Shown: positions 7,607-14,693 of the stretch, piece after piece | Layout: the number at the start of each line of letters is the position of its first letter | Numbering within the stretch: the first letter of the stretch is position 1 | Translations under genes and position numbers: made by a program | Origin: CAZPHU01 sp964419255 | GTDB lineage: Bacteria; Fibrobacterota; Chitinivibrionia; Chitinivibrionales; CAYFVL01 | Assembly: GCA_964419255.1 (NCBI GenBank) | Contig: CAYQOU010000083.1 | Span: forward strand, 1 to 14,790 | Length of the DNA: 14,790 nt | Direction of reading: 5' to 3' | Notes under the pieces: generated by a model | The model's input: the letters and a program-made list of their open reading frames with translations, nothing else | What the model was told of the DNA's origin: nothing | The model's database searches: none

Positions 7607-10600
7607 TTATTTCGCCGCTTTTTTGAACAGCTTAAACTCAAGAACAAGTTCCTCAAACAATTCATCAAAACGATTGATAAGACCTGCTTTGCCGGCTTTT
7701 TCGATCGCAGATGCAACTGCACTCAGCCTTTCGGCACCCACATTCGCCGCCACCCCTTTAAGTGAATGTGAAAGCTGGATGCATTCTTTCGAATGCCCGG
7801 CACGTATGGCTGTCTCGAGTTCATCGATTATCTGAGGGGTTTTTTCATTAAATACGCTGATGATAGTGGATAACATTTCGTGATCACCCATGAGACGATT
7901 TGTGAGAGCCTCTTTATTGAAAACAGGGCGACTATGAAATTTGTTTTTCTGTTCGGATAAACCAGTGTTTTCTCCTCCAACATACCGCACGGAAGAGCCC
8001 AGCCATTTTTCAAGCAGCGGCCTAAGGTCCGAAAAATCGATTGGTTTTGAAATGTAGTCGTTCATTCCCGCTTTAAAACACTTGTTCTGATAGCGTTTCG
8101 ACGCATGTGCCGTCATTGCGATTATCGGAGTATCAGAGTTTTTTCCGGAATTGCGGATCTTATTTGTCGTCTCAAATCCATCCATTTCAGGCATCTGTAT
8201 GTCCATTAATATAAGATCATAACCGACGGACTTAAATGTGTCCAGAGCATCCCGGCCATTAGCAACGGTATCTACAACCAGCCCAAATCTGCTGAGCATA
8301 GCATGTGCAACCTGCTGATTGGTGATATTATCTTCAACCAATAGAACACGCTTGTTTTTATACTTTTCGGGATCTATCTCCGGATGTAGGTTTTCACAGC
8401 TTTGAAGATGTGGTGAGTCGGTGAGAAGATTTGTGAGAGTGATAAACAGTTTTTCGTGCGTTATAGGCATCGATAGAGCAATAAGGCTGCTACATTCATT
8501 AGAAACAGGTGACTTATCGATAGATTTGCTGGAAGTCAGCAAGACTCTTTTTGTACGCGACAGTTGCTTGTCTTTTTCGATTGTTTCCAAAAAATCGGTT
8601 ATTTTTTCATGAGACCGACACCCGTCTATGATAATCAGATCTATCGGATATCTGCTTTGCGAGGAGCCCTGTAAGATTTCCATTGCGCTCGAGGTATTCT
8701 CGGCCTCCGATACGTGCATTTTCCAAAAACTGAGTATGGAATGTAACATCTCTCGAGCGGCAGGATTATTAGCCATGATAAGCACAGGAGTATTGTGCAG
8801 AACGGAAGATGTCGATGAAGATCTCCCGGCGATGTTGTTCAAAGAGACGGTAAACCAAAATTCTGACCCCTGTTTCTCTTTAGATAACACCCCTATCTCA
8901 CCACCCATCATTTCCGTAAGCTGTTTTGAAATTGCCAGGCCAAGACCGGTGCCACTGTATCTTTTTGTGATGGAATTATCCAGCTGAGTAAAGAGTGTAA
9001 ACAGCAACCCCTGTTTGTCTTCGGGAATACCGATGCCGGTATCTGAGACGGAAAAACGTATAACTGTCCTGTATTGTGATTGCGTTTCCAGGGTTGCTCT
9101 AACGGAGATTTCTCCGGAATAGGTAAATTTTACCGCATTGCCTACCAGATTAATCAGCACCTGTCGCAGCCGTCCCGGATCACCCTGATACTCATCTGAG
9201 ATGTGGGGATCGATGATGCTGTATAACGAAAGATTTTTCCTGTCGGCTTCAAAAAACATCATTTCCAGGACATCATCCAGAAGCGAACGTACGCTAAACC
9301 GTTGCTCTTCCAGCTCCAATTTGCCCGCCTCAATTTTTGAAAAATCGAGAATATCATTGATAATCGAAAGAAGTGCTTTGCTGCTGCTCATGATCGTTTC
9401 CGTAAAACGATGCTGTTCTTCGGTTAAATTGGTATCAAAAAGAAGGCTGGCCATACCGATGACGCCATTCATGGGAGTCCGTATTTCATGACTCATATTT
9501 GCCAAGAAAATGCTCTTTGCTGCATTGGCGCATTTTGCCTGTGCCGCCATTGCATTAGCTCTGGCGGTTTGTTGTTCGAGAAGGAGGTTGGTGGTTTTTA
9601 ATTCATCAGCCGCTCGTTTACGGTGATCTATATCCTCATGGAGGCCAACAGCCCTCCTGGGGCGGCCATTTTGTAGATCAAAACATTTGCCTATCCCCGC
9701 AATCCACTTCCATGTCCCATCTTTGCATCTCAATCTGAATTCTTCTTTGAATGAGTGGCCGCTGCGAATAGTCTCCAGTATACGTGAGGCGATTTGCTTG
9801 CGGTCATCCGGATGCATCAAATCCAACCAGGTATCTACCTTCATTGGCAATTCTCCCGGTTTATACCCAAGCATCGTGAAATAGTAGGGGTTAAAATAGA
9901 CATCATCGGAGCACAGATCCCAGTCCCAGAACCCATATCCACCAGCTTCCATGGCCAGTTCGAGACGTTCCTTGATGCGCCGAAGAGCATCCTCGGCCCA
10001 CTTGTACTCCAATTTATGTGCTATTATTTCGCCGGTAAGCCGCAAAATGCTTTCGCATTCATCCGTCCACTCCCTTGTACTGTTTAAGGATTCCAAACTA
10101 AGCAGACCAAAATGTCTTGTCCTCGAGCCAACGGTAACGATAAGGGTTGCACGAATATCTGTTTTCTCAAAATAGCTCTTTTCTTTTGGAGCAAGCTGCA
10201 AAACATCTGAAATACAGACGGGATAGCTCATCCGCAGGCACTGAGCAAGATGAGGCATATTCTGCTGTAAGAAAACCTTTTTATTTAAAACCTTCCTGGA
10301 AACCGTATCCTTTGCGCACCACTCATGCGTTAGCTCCAAATATTCACCACCATCTCTGTATTGAAAAAAACGGGTGCGGTCCACACCAGTAAAAATGCCT
10401 ATGCGGCTTAAAACGTTTTTAATCGCATTATCTATATGGTCGGGAGAAATGCCGACAAACATTGATGAGATGTCGTTTACCAGACTCTCAAAACTACAGG
10501 CCCCTCTGCGGGGCAGACCGGTGCTAATGCAAGGATCAACATTACCCGAGTTCAGGATTTTGGAGACGCAAAATATGCACTGCTGTTCATTCCAGGTATC

Positions 10601-10885
10601 AAGCCAGAGTGAGGTCTCTACCTGGCGCATCATGCCGCAGACGGTTTGAAGCGGGAGCCGAAATGGTGCGGTTTTCAAACCGGGGACGGAATGGTAATAT
10701 TTCTTCGCCTCTTCCCATATCTCCTGCGGGTAGATGGTACTTACGTGAAAACCCAGTAGCTTTTCTCGAGTATATCCCAGTTTTCGGATTGCAGCATCAT
10801 TGACATACAGAATCGTACCTTCCCGGGAAACAATGTAGAGAAGCTCATCAGCTGATCTGAAAAAGAACTCAGAGGGGAACGGCAT
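7607..10885 (-). CDS. hybrid sensor histidine kinase: PAS-GAF-PAS-HisKA-HATPase-pseudoREC-REC-HPt
   Basis: A 1092-residue sensor with an internal phosphorelay. The order is PAS (about 5-110), GAF (about 130-295, motif THEWC at 186-190), PAS_3 (about 306-420, GFWDWD), a short coiled linker, HisKA (SHEIRTPMNG, His466), HATPase (about 560-665, N box NLVGNAVKF, G box GTGLGL), a degenerate receiver (about 698-815), a canonical receiver (about 843-965; Glu851/Asp852, Asp895, Lys947) and HPt (about 985-1085; HSLKG, His1040). No transmembrane segment or signal peptide is seen, so it is cytoplasmic and probably senses a soluble ligand. The first receiver keeps Asp754 but has Ala-Asn for the acidic pair and Met806 for the invariant Lys. 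The start is fixed by an in-frame stop three codons or so upstream (10901-10903); its ribosome binding site (AAAGGA) is weak. It is divergent from the signalling operon to its right, and the slime gene follows downstream. Confidence 0.95.
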   Translation of the reverse strand: MPFPSEFFFRSADELLYIVSREGTILYVNDAAIRKLGYTREKLLGFHVSTIYPQEIWEEAKKYYHSVPGLKTAPFRLPLQTVCGMMRQVETSLWLDTWNEQQCIFCVSKILNSGNVDPCISTGLPRRGACSFESLVNDISSMFVGISPDHIDNAIKNVLSRIGIFTGVDRTRFFQYRDGGEYLELTHEWCAKDTVSRKVLNKKVFLQQNMPHLAQCLRMSYPVCISDVLQLAPKEKSYFEKTDIRATLIVTVGSRTRHFGLLSLESLNSTREWTDECESILRLTGEIIAHKLEYKWAEDALRRIKERLELAMEAGGYGFWDWDLCSDDVYFNPYYFTMLGYKPGELPMKVDTWLDLMHPDDRKQIASRILETIRSGHSFKEEFRLRCKDGTWKWIAGIGKCFDLQNGRPRRAVGLHEDIDHRKRAADELKTTNLLLEQQTARANAMAAQAKCANAAKSIFLANMSHEIRTPMNGVIGMASLLFDTNLTEEQHRFTETIMSSSKALLSIINDILDFSKIEAGKLELEEQRFSVRSLLDDVLEMMFFEADRKNLSLYSIIDPHISDEYQGDPGRLRQVLINLVGNAVKFTYSGEISVRATLETQSQYRTVIRFSVSDTGIGIPEDKQGLLFTLFTQLDNSITKRYSGTGLGLAISKQLTEMMGGEIGVLSKEKQGSEFWFTVSLNNIAGRSSSTSSVLHNTPVLIMANNPAAREMLHSILSFWKMHVSEAENTSSAMEILQGSSQSRYPIDLIIIDGCRSHEKITDFLETIEKDKQLSRTKRVLLTSSKSIDKSPVSNECSSLIALSMPITHEKLFITLTNLLTDSPHLQSCENLHPEIDPEKYKNKRVLLVEDNITNQQVAHAMLSRFGLVVDTVANGRDALDTFKSVGYDLILMDIQMPEMDGFETTNKIRNSGKNSDTPIIAMTAHASKRYQNKCFKAGMNDYISKPIDFSDLRPLLEKWLGSSVRYVGGENTGLSEQKNKFHSRPVFNKEALTNRLMGDHEMLSTIISVFNEKTPQIIDELETAIRAGHSKECIQLSHSLKGVAANVGAERLSAVASAIEKAGKAGLINRFDELFEELVLEFKLFKKAAK

Positions 10886-10917
10886 AAAAAGAAAATCCTT
10901 TTAGCTGTGCGGTTTTA

Positions 10918-11032
10918 CAGGTACGTAATCGGCTTTCTTGGCAGTGACATTCAGGAAGCGATCCGAGCAAAATAAAGTTCTGCCTTTTACCCATTTGTGA
11001 CACGGCACGAGGTGGCACCGAAAACGTACCTG
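10918..11032. repeat. 9 bp inverted repeat at the hybrid kinase transcription start
   Basis: CAGGTACGT (10918-10926) and ACGTACCTG (11024-11032) are perfect inverted copies 97 bases apart. The right copy lies 3 bases after the minus-strand -10 box, where transcription should start. The left copy lies about 32 bases before the kinase start codon. A regulator binding pair or a long-range leader stem are both possible. A repeat of this length may also occur by chance in a region of this size. Confidence 0.35.
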
Positions 11033-11035
11033 GAT

Positions 11036-11064
11036 ATTATATCATCGCAAGCATGAATAATCAA
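11036..11064 (-). promoter_or_regulatory. sigma70-type promoter of the hybrid kinase
   Basis: Minus strand: TTGATT (11059-11064), a 17 bp spacer, then TATAAT (11036-11041), with a TGA extension just before the -10. This is the best promoter in the window. The predicted start near 11029 gives the kinase mRNA a leader of about 145 bases. Confidence 0.75.
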
Positions 11065-11097
11065 TCCAAAGCTTTCATATCTGACCGGTTAAATTTC

Positions 11098-11127
11098 TTA
11101 TCATTTCAGGCGGCTCAAAGATATAAA
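11098..11127 (+). promoter_or_regulatory. candidate plus-strand promoter of the signalling operon
   Basis: TTATCA (11098-11103), an 18 bp spacer and TATAAA (11122-11127) face the stand-alone receiver gene. The -10 is good and the -35 is moderate. It would give a leader of about 215 bases that contains the hairpin over the receiver's ribosome binding site. Confidence 0.35.
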
Positions 11128-11305
11128 GAAAGCCGTGACAGATTCAGATAAGAAAGTTACAATTACAGAAAAGGGCAAAGGGTGCATTTCTGCAATGAAG
11201 GTCTGAGGCAATTCTTAGGACATGCCAAACAGGTTCTGAGTCGGTTAATTCAAAAACAATCTATTTATTCCTTGTATTGTAGAAATTTCTTTTGTTTTGT
11301 AATCA

Positions 11306-11340
11306 CTTTTTTCTCCGGCCTTGCCGGATTTCGAAAAAAG
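11306..11340 (+). promoter_or_regulatory. hairpin covering the ribosome binding site of the receiver gene
   Basis: CTTTTTTC (11306-11313) pairs with GAAAAAAG (11333-11340), and TCCGGC (11314-11319) pairs with GCCGGA (11323-11328) around a 3-base loop, leaving a 4-base bulge (11329-11332). The ribosome binding site AAAGG (11337-11341) ends 8 bases before ATG 11350, so most of it lies in the 3' arm. If formed in the mRNA, the stem would limit translation. The lower part is A-U only and could melt readily. Confidence 0.5.
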
Positions 11341-11349
11341 GTGCGTATT

Positions 11350-11748
11350 ATGGAGTCGGATAAGAAAAAAAGTAGCGGCTTTTTTCTCAATTCCAGACGG
11401 GTTCTTATCGTAGATGATGATGCGCGGATGGCTAGATCCATTCAGAGGACGTTAGTGAGGCATGGATATACGACAGATATTGCTTTTGACTGTTATAGTG
11501 CGCTTACACTGGTAGAAGAATTTCAGCCTGCGGTAATAACTTTGGATCTGGTACTTCCGGGAATGGGGGGAGCTGATTTCATTCGGTTTATTCGAAACAG
11601 AATGGAGTATAATAGTCTGAAGATTCTGACTATATCTGCACGGCTGCAGGATGAGCTGGAGCAGGCTCGAAAAGCGGGGGCAGATGACATTCTGGAAAAG
11701 CCCTTTTTAAACGAGATGCTTGTTGAGAAAGTCGGAGCGCTTTTTTAA
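11350..11748 (+). CDS. stand-alone response regulator receiver domain
   Basis: A 132-residue single-domain receiver with no output domain. The acidic pocket is Asp22-Asp23, the phosphoacceptor is Asp66 (ITLDLVLPGMGG), the switch residue is Ser96 and the conserved Lys is 117 (EKPF). The open frame extends upstream to 11182, but that part is not receiver-like, and AAAGG 8 bases before ATG 11350 supports the shorter start. Proteins like this act as phosphate shuttles or by protein-protein contact. It is the first gene of the plus-strand signalling set and lies divergent to a hybrid kinase with an HPt domain, a plausible phosphodonor. The short Lys-rich N-terminal extension before the domain is unremarkable. 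Confidence 0.9.
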   Translation: MESDKKKSSGFFLNSRRVLIVDDDARMARSIQRTLVRHGYTTDIAFDCYSALTLVEEFQPAVITLDLVLPGMGGADFIRFIRNRMEYNSLKILTISARLQDELEQARKAGADDILEKPFLNEMLVEKVGALF

Positions 11749-11802
11749 CATTTAAATTGAGCATCCCGGAGCGGATGAGTAGCACAATTGCTCAAGCTCA
11801 GA

Positions 11803-11833
11803 GGGGAGGAAAAAAACGCCGGGAAACCTCCCC
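11803..11833 (+). other. alternative stem overlapping the terminator hairpin
   Basis: In plus-strand RNA, GGGGAGG (11803-11809) can pair with CCTCCCC (11827-11833). This uses bases of the 11818-11846 hairpin, so the two folds exclude each other or form a pseudoknot. It lies in the leader upstream of the GAF kinase gene and may be a switch or simply a by-product of the purine-rich sequence. Confidence 0.3.
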
Positions 11834-11846
11834 CAGGCTTTCCGGC
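11810..11846 (-). terminator. intrinsic terminator on the minus strand, opposite the operon
   Basis: The stem arms are 11818-11829 and 11835-11846 around a 5-base loop. On the minus strand it reads GCCGGAAAGCCT, loop GGGGG, AGGTTTCCCGGC, with ten Watson-Crick pairs, one G-U and one mismatch. One G and then seven T (11816-11810) follow. On the plus strand no T run follows, so it should act only on leftward transcripts. The protein genes on either side run rightward, so it does not end any of them. Confidence 0.75.
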
Positions 11847-11903
11847 ATTACTGAAGTCTATATGCCCCAAGGGTTTGTGTGGATCGCCGCAAGAAAACAG
11901 CTC
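11810..11903 (-). ncRNA. candidate small antisense RNA between receiver and GAF kinase genes
   Basis: Predicted from signals only. A minus-strand promoter (TTGACA / 17 bp / TATAGC) would start transcription near 11902-11904. An intrinsic terminator closes the unit at 11810, giving an RNA of about 93 bases. No open frame with a ribosome binding site is visible in it. It is antisense to the leader region between the receiver and GAF kinase genes, ending short of the kinase ribosome binding site. A possible internal stem GGCAT (11862-11866) / ATGCC (11844-11848) would compete with the terminator stem. No known RNA family was recognised. Confidence 0.5.
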
Positions 11904-11908
11904 CTTTA

Positions 11909-11937
11909 GCTATAGTTATTGAGGTCACATATGTCAA
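11909..11937 (-). promoter_or_regulatory. minus-strand promoter over the GAF kinase start codon
   Basis: TTGACA (11932-11937), a perfect -35, a 17 bp spacer, and TATAGC (11909-11914), matching four of six -10 bases. It faces left, away from the kinase gene it overlaps, and points straight to the intrinsic terminator ending at 11810. The -35 lies within the first codons of the kinase. Confidence 0.55.
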
Positions 11938-13358
11938 ATAATGACTTTATTATTCTTCAGCAACACCTCACAGTTTCTCAGACAGTGTTTAAAATAGCGA
12001 AATCATTTGTCAGCCTGGATGGGTATGAGAAGGTAATTGATCAGGCCCTCGAACAACTTGGCCAGGCGACTAATGCAGCACGATCGTATTTGTTTCTTTT
12101 TGACAGAGACAAAAAGGTGATGAATAACACTCATGAATGGTGCCGGGAAGGTGTTATACCTGAAATCGATAATCTCAGAGATCTTCCGTTGGATATGTTT
12201 CCCTGGTGGTTGAAAAGATTGTCCAATGGAGAGGTGATCGACATAGAGGATGTTGACTCGATTGAAGAGGAAGGGCATGCGGAAAAGCAAATCCTGAAAC
12301 AGCAGGATATCAAATCGGTACTGGTGCTGCCTGTCGAGATCGATGGTGTACTGATAGGATTTGTTGGACTCGACGATGTAAAGACCTCGCGGTTCTGGGA
12401 TGCGCAGACGAAGAACTATCTGAAAGTCGCTTCGGATATGATAGGTATGGCGGTCAGAAAGCATGAGGCCGAAGAGCAGATTCACGCTCAGAAAGGTGAA
12501 CTGGAGCAGGCGTACGAAAATCTCAAAGCCAAAGAGATGCAGCTGATACACTCAGAGAAACTTGCCGGAATCGGTCAACTGGCTGCGGGGATAGCTCACG
12601 AGATTAACAATCCCGTCGGCTATGTTTCCAGCAATACCGATACTCTGCGCTCGTATGTGCGGGCCATAAAAAAAGTGATGAATCTATACAGAAAGGACGC
12701 GGGACGGGAAGAAATATGCGCGTTGGAAAAGGAATTGAAGCTGGGATTTATCCTCCAGGACATCGATATGCTTCTTGATGACAATCTGGAGGGGCTGAGT
12801 CGAATTGCCGATATCGTGAAAAATCTTAGAGAATTCGCCCGTATCGATAAGAAAGAAAAGTATGCCGCTGCGGATATTAATGCCGGGCTTCATAGTGCAC
12901 TTCTTATCGCTCGAAACGAGATAAAATACTTTGCCGATGTTAAAACTGATTTTGGCGGTCTGCCTCCCGTCGTATGTGATATAGGGGAAGTGAACCAGGT
13001 TTTTTTGAATATTCTTGTCAATGCCGCTCAGGCCATTCAGAGTCAGGCCCGCAACGAAAAAGGGCTGATAGAGGTCAGCACACGATGCGACGATACTCAT
13101 GTGATCTGCGTCATATCCGATGATGGTCCGGGAATAGTCGAGCAGAACATCAGGAAAATTTTCGATCCGTTCTTTACGACCAAAGCAGTCGGTAAAGGAA
13201 CGGGGCTTGGCTTGAGCATCTCTTATGATATCATCGTAAACAGGCATGGTGGCAAATTACATGTCGAGAATAGGAAAACCGCAGGGGCGACTTTTCGCAT
13301 CGTGCTTCCCATAAAAAACAATAAGTTGATATATGAGCAAGAAAATCTTATTTGTTGA
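11931..13358 (+). CDS. GAF-domain sensor histidine kinase
   Basis: A 475-residue cytoplasmic kinase with no membrane segment. A GAF sensor spans about 8-170 (THEWC at 67-71), then a short coiled coil (about 172-212), then the dimerisation domain with GIAHEINNPVGYV (His223), then HATPase with N box around 361 (ILVNAAQAI), DDGPGI and GTGLGLS. The His box HEINNP is typical of NtrB/HK4-like kinases. I chose ATG 11931 because GAGG lies 6 bases upstream; an in-frame TTG at 11919 has no ribosome binding site. The gene follows the stand-alone receiver after 182 bases and overlaps the receiver-HDOD gene by 26 bases, so the latter is the likely phosphorylation partner and is translationally coupled. 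Confidence 0.93.
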   Translation: MSNNDFIILQQHLTVSQTVFKIAKSFVSLDGYEKVIDQALEQLGQATNAARSYLFLFDRDKKVMNNTHEWCREGVIPEIDNLRDLPLDMFPWWLKRLSNGEVIDIEDVDSIEEEGHAEKQILKQQDIKSVLVLPVEIDGVLIGFVGLDDVKTSRFWDAQTKNYLKVASDMIGMAVRKHEAEEQIHAQKGELEQAYENLKAKEMQLIHSEKLAGIGQLAAGIAHEINNPVGYVSSNTDTLRSYVRAIKKVMNLYRKDAGREEICALEKELKLGFILQDIDMLLDDNLEGLSRIADIVKNLREFARIDKKEKYAAADINAGLHSALLIARNEIKYFADVKTDFGGLPPVVCDIGEVNQVFLNILVNAAQAIQSQARNEKGLIEVSTRCDDTHVICVISDDGPGIVEQNIRKIFDPFFTTKAVGKGTGLGLSISYDIIVNRHGGKLHVENRKTAGATFRIVLPIKNNKLIYEQENLIC

Positions 13359-14514
13359 CGATGAGCGCAATGTGCTCAGGTCAATGGTCAGAGCATTCAT
13401 GGATTCCGATTATGAGCTGGAGTGTGTGGAAAATGCCGGCGATGCACTTCAGATTCTTGAAGACAACTCCGTGGATATGATTGTTTCTGATATGCGCATG
13501 CCCGGCATGAATGGATATGAGCTTTTACGTATGGTTCGCGAGCGTTATCCGGAAGTAATCCGTATCATCTTAAGCGGGTATGCCGAAAAAGAAACGCTTG
13601 TCAAGGCGGTTATGGATGGTACCGCCAAGGCATACATGACCAAGCCGTGGGATAACGAGAAACTCAGACAAGAAGTTTCCTCGATTCTGGCATCTTATCA
13701 AAGCACGCGTGAAAGCGGCGTCTTGAAGCTCATCAATGCAATCGATCGACTCCCCGTTCTTCCAGCGGCCTATCGTCACATAATTTCTCTGATCGAAAAA
13801 GATACCTCGATGAATCAAATCGCTCAGTTTATCGAAAGCGAGCCTGAATACGCGGCGAATGTGCTGCGCACGGTAAACTCCGCTTTCTACGGCATCCGTA
13901 CCGGTTCGGTGAAAAAGGCAATCGTTTATCTCGGACTGAACACGGTAAAGAATATCGTTCTGAGTTCGGAGGCATTTGTGCTGTTGAGCGAAGGGCCGGT
14001 TCCCAAAGAGGAGGTCGAACTCCTCTGGCAGCATTCGAGCCTTTGTAACCGGCTCCTTCATGGACTGTATCAGGCCTTCTACAAGAAGAAAATACCCGAA
14101 CAATTTGCCGCTGCCGGTCTTTTGCATGATATCGGTCATCTGATTATCCTCAAATACTTCCCCCGGGAATTTGCGGCCATACATGCTTATTGTAAAGACG
14201 AGAAAAAACACCAGATGACGGATATCGAGCGTCAGATCATTGGCGCGGCACACACACAGCTGGGGGGATATCTTCTCGACTGGTGGAATCTTCCCAGTGA
14301 TATAGTGGATGCCTGCCTGCACCACCACGGTCTGATCAGTGACACTATGCGACATCGTGAGATTATATCACTCATTCATGTTGCCGATATGTATTCCTCC
14401 AAAGAAATCACCCATGGTGCATTTGAGCGAGTCGACCCGCGCGCTTTGCGCCTGCTTAAGACAAGCAAACGACAGCTGGATGTGCTTGTCAAAGGGATTC
14501 TGCGGGATGCATGA
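13333..14514 (+). CDS. response regulator with HDOD output domain
   Basis: A 393-residue protein. The receiver covers 1-118: Asp9/Asp10, phosphoacceptor Asp53 (SDMRMPGMNG), Ser81 and Lys104 (TKPW). The HDOD domain covers about 125-390, starting with INAIDRLPVLPA and including VNSAFYG, LLHDIGHL and a final HHH. HDOD domains are relatives of HD phosphohydrolases that usually lack full metal-site chemistry and act in signalling and regulation. Here an HDxG is retained, but I see no HD-GYP signature, so a c-di-GMP phosphodiesterase role is not supported. The ATG lies inside the end of the kinase gene, with no good ribosome binding site of its own, which suggests coupling. Its partner is probably the GAF kinase. 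Confidence 0.93.
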   Translation: MSKKILFVDDERNVLRSMVRAFMDSDYELECVENAGDALQILEDNSVDMIVSDMRMPGMNGYELLRMVRERYPEVIRIILSGYAEKETLVKAVMDGTAKAYMTKPWDNEKLRQEVSSILASYQSTRESGVLKLINAIDRLPVLPAAYRHIISLIEKDTSMNQIAQFIESEPEYAANVLRTVNSAFYGIRTGSVKKAIVYLGLNTVKNIVLSSEAFVLLSEGPVPKEEVELLWQHSSLCNRLLHGLYQAFYKKKIPEQFAAAGLLHDIGHLIILKYFPREFAAIHAYCKDEKKHQMTDIERQIIGAAHTQLGGYLLDWWNLPSDIVDACLHHHGLISDTMRHREIISLIHVADMYSSKEITHGAFERVDPRALRLLKTSKRQLDVLVKGILRDA

Positions 14515-14515
14515 A

Positions 14516-14599
14516 AAGATGGGGAGTAAAACGAGGACGGACTGGGGCTTTAACCCTTTAAGCCTCCCAAGGGATTAGAGCCGGTTCTGTCCCCATTTT
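14516..14599. repeat. palindromic element (REP-like) after the signalling operon
   Basis: The outer stem is ATGGGGA (14519-14525) with TCCCCAT (14590-14596), extended by A-T and G-U pairs to 14516/14599. Inside lies GGCTTTAA-CCC-TTTAAGCC (14546-14564, one mismatch) and an alternative CCCTT/AAGGG pairing. The right edge, GTTCTGTCCCCATTTT, looks like ends of dispersed palindromic repeats mobilised by REP-associated transposases (recollection, not a search). It starts directly after the HDOD stop codon, so it may also act as the operon's 3' end or terminator. Confidence 0.45.
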
Positions 14600-14622
14600 C
14601 CATTCCACACCGATTCCCCCCC

Positions 14623-14649
14623 AAAAAAAGGCGGACATTTATGCCCGCC
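14623..14649 (-). terminator. intrinsic terminator of the RND transporter gene
   Basis: On the minus strand, GGCGGGCA (14642-14649) pairs with TGTCCGCC (14630-14637), eight pairs including one G-U, around loop TAAA. Seven T follow directly (14629-14623). It starts 29 bases past the transporter stop codon. This is a textbook terminator, and no matching T run exists for the plus strand. Confidence 0.88.
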
Positions 14650-14663
14650 CTCTTTCGGTTTTT

Positions 14664-14693
14664 GGTTGTGCATGCAACTAATCGCGCACAACC
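14664..14693 (-). other. 8 bp hairpin across the RND gene stop codon
   Basis: GGTTGTGC (14664-14671) and GCACAACC (14686-14693) form a perfect inverted repeat with the TAG stop in the 14-base loop. It lies just before the intrinsic terminator. It could stabilise the mRNA 3' end or may be incidental. Confidence 0.35.

Noticed and set aside
10995..11035. Sigma54 promoter (TGGCAC near 11012)
   Set aside because: The -24 part fits, but the -12 GC at the required spacing is missing, and the neighbouring kinases are not sigma54 activators.
11182..11349. Longer start for the stand-alone receiver (56 extra residues)
   Set aside because: The extra part is not receiver-like and overlaps the leader hairpin, while ATG 11350 has a good ribosome binding site.
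11919..11930. TTG start for the GAF kinase
   Set aside because: It has no ribosome binding site, whereas GAGG is placed correctly for ATG 11931.
12684..13247. Minus-strand open frame of 187 codons
   Set aside because: It is antisense to the HATPase part of the GAF kinase and is explained as a shadow frame.
13570..14355. Minus-strand open frame of 261 codons
   Set aside because: It lies wholly inside the receiver-HDOD gene, which has clear domains in the other strand, and its translation shows no motif.
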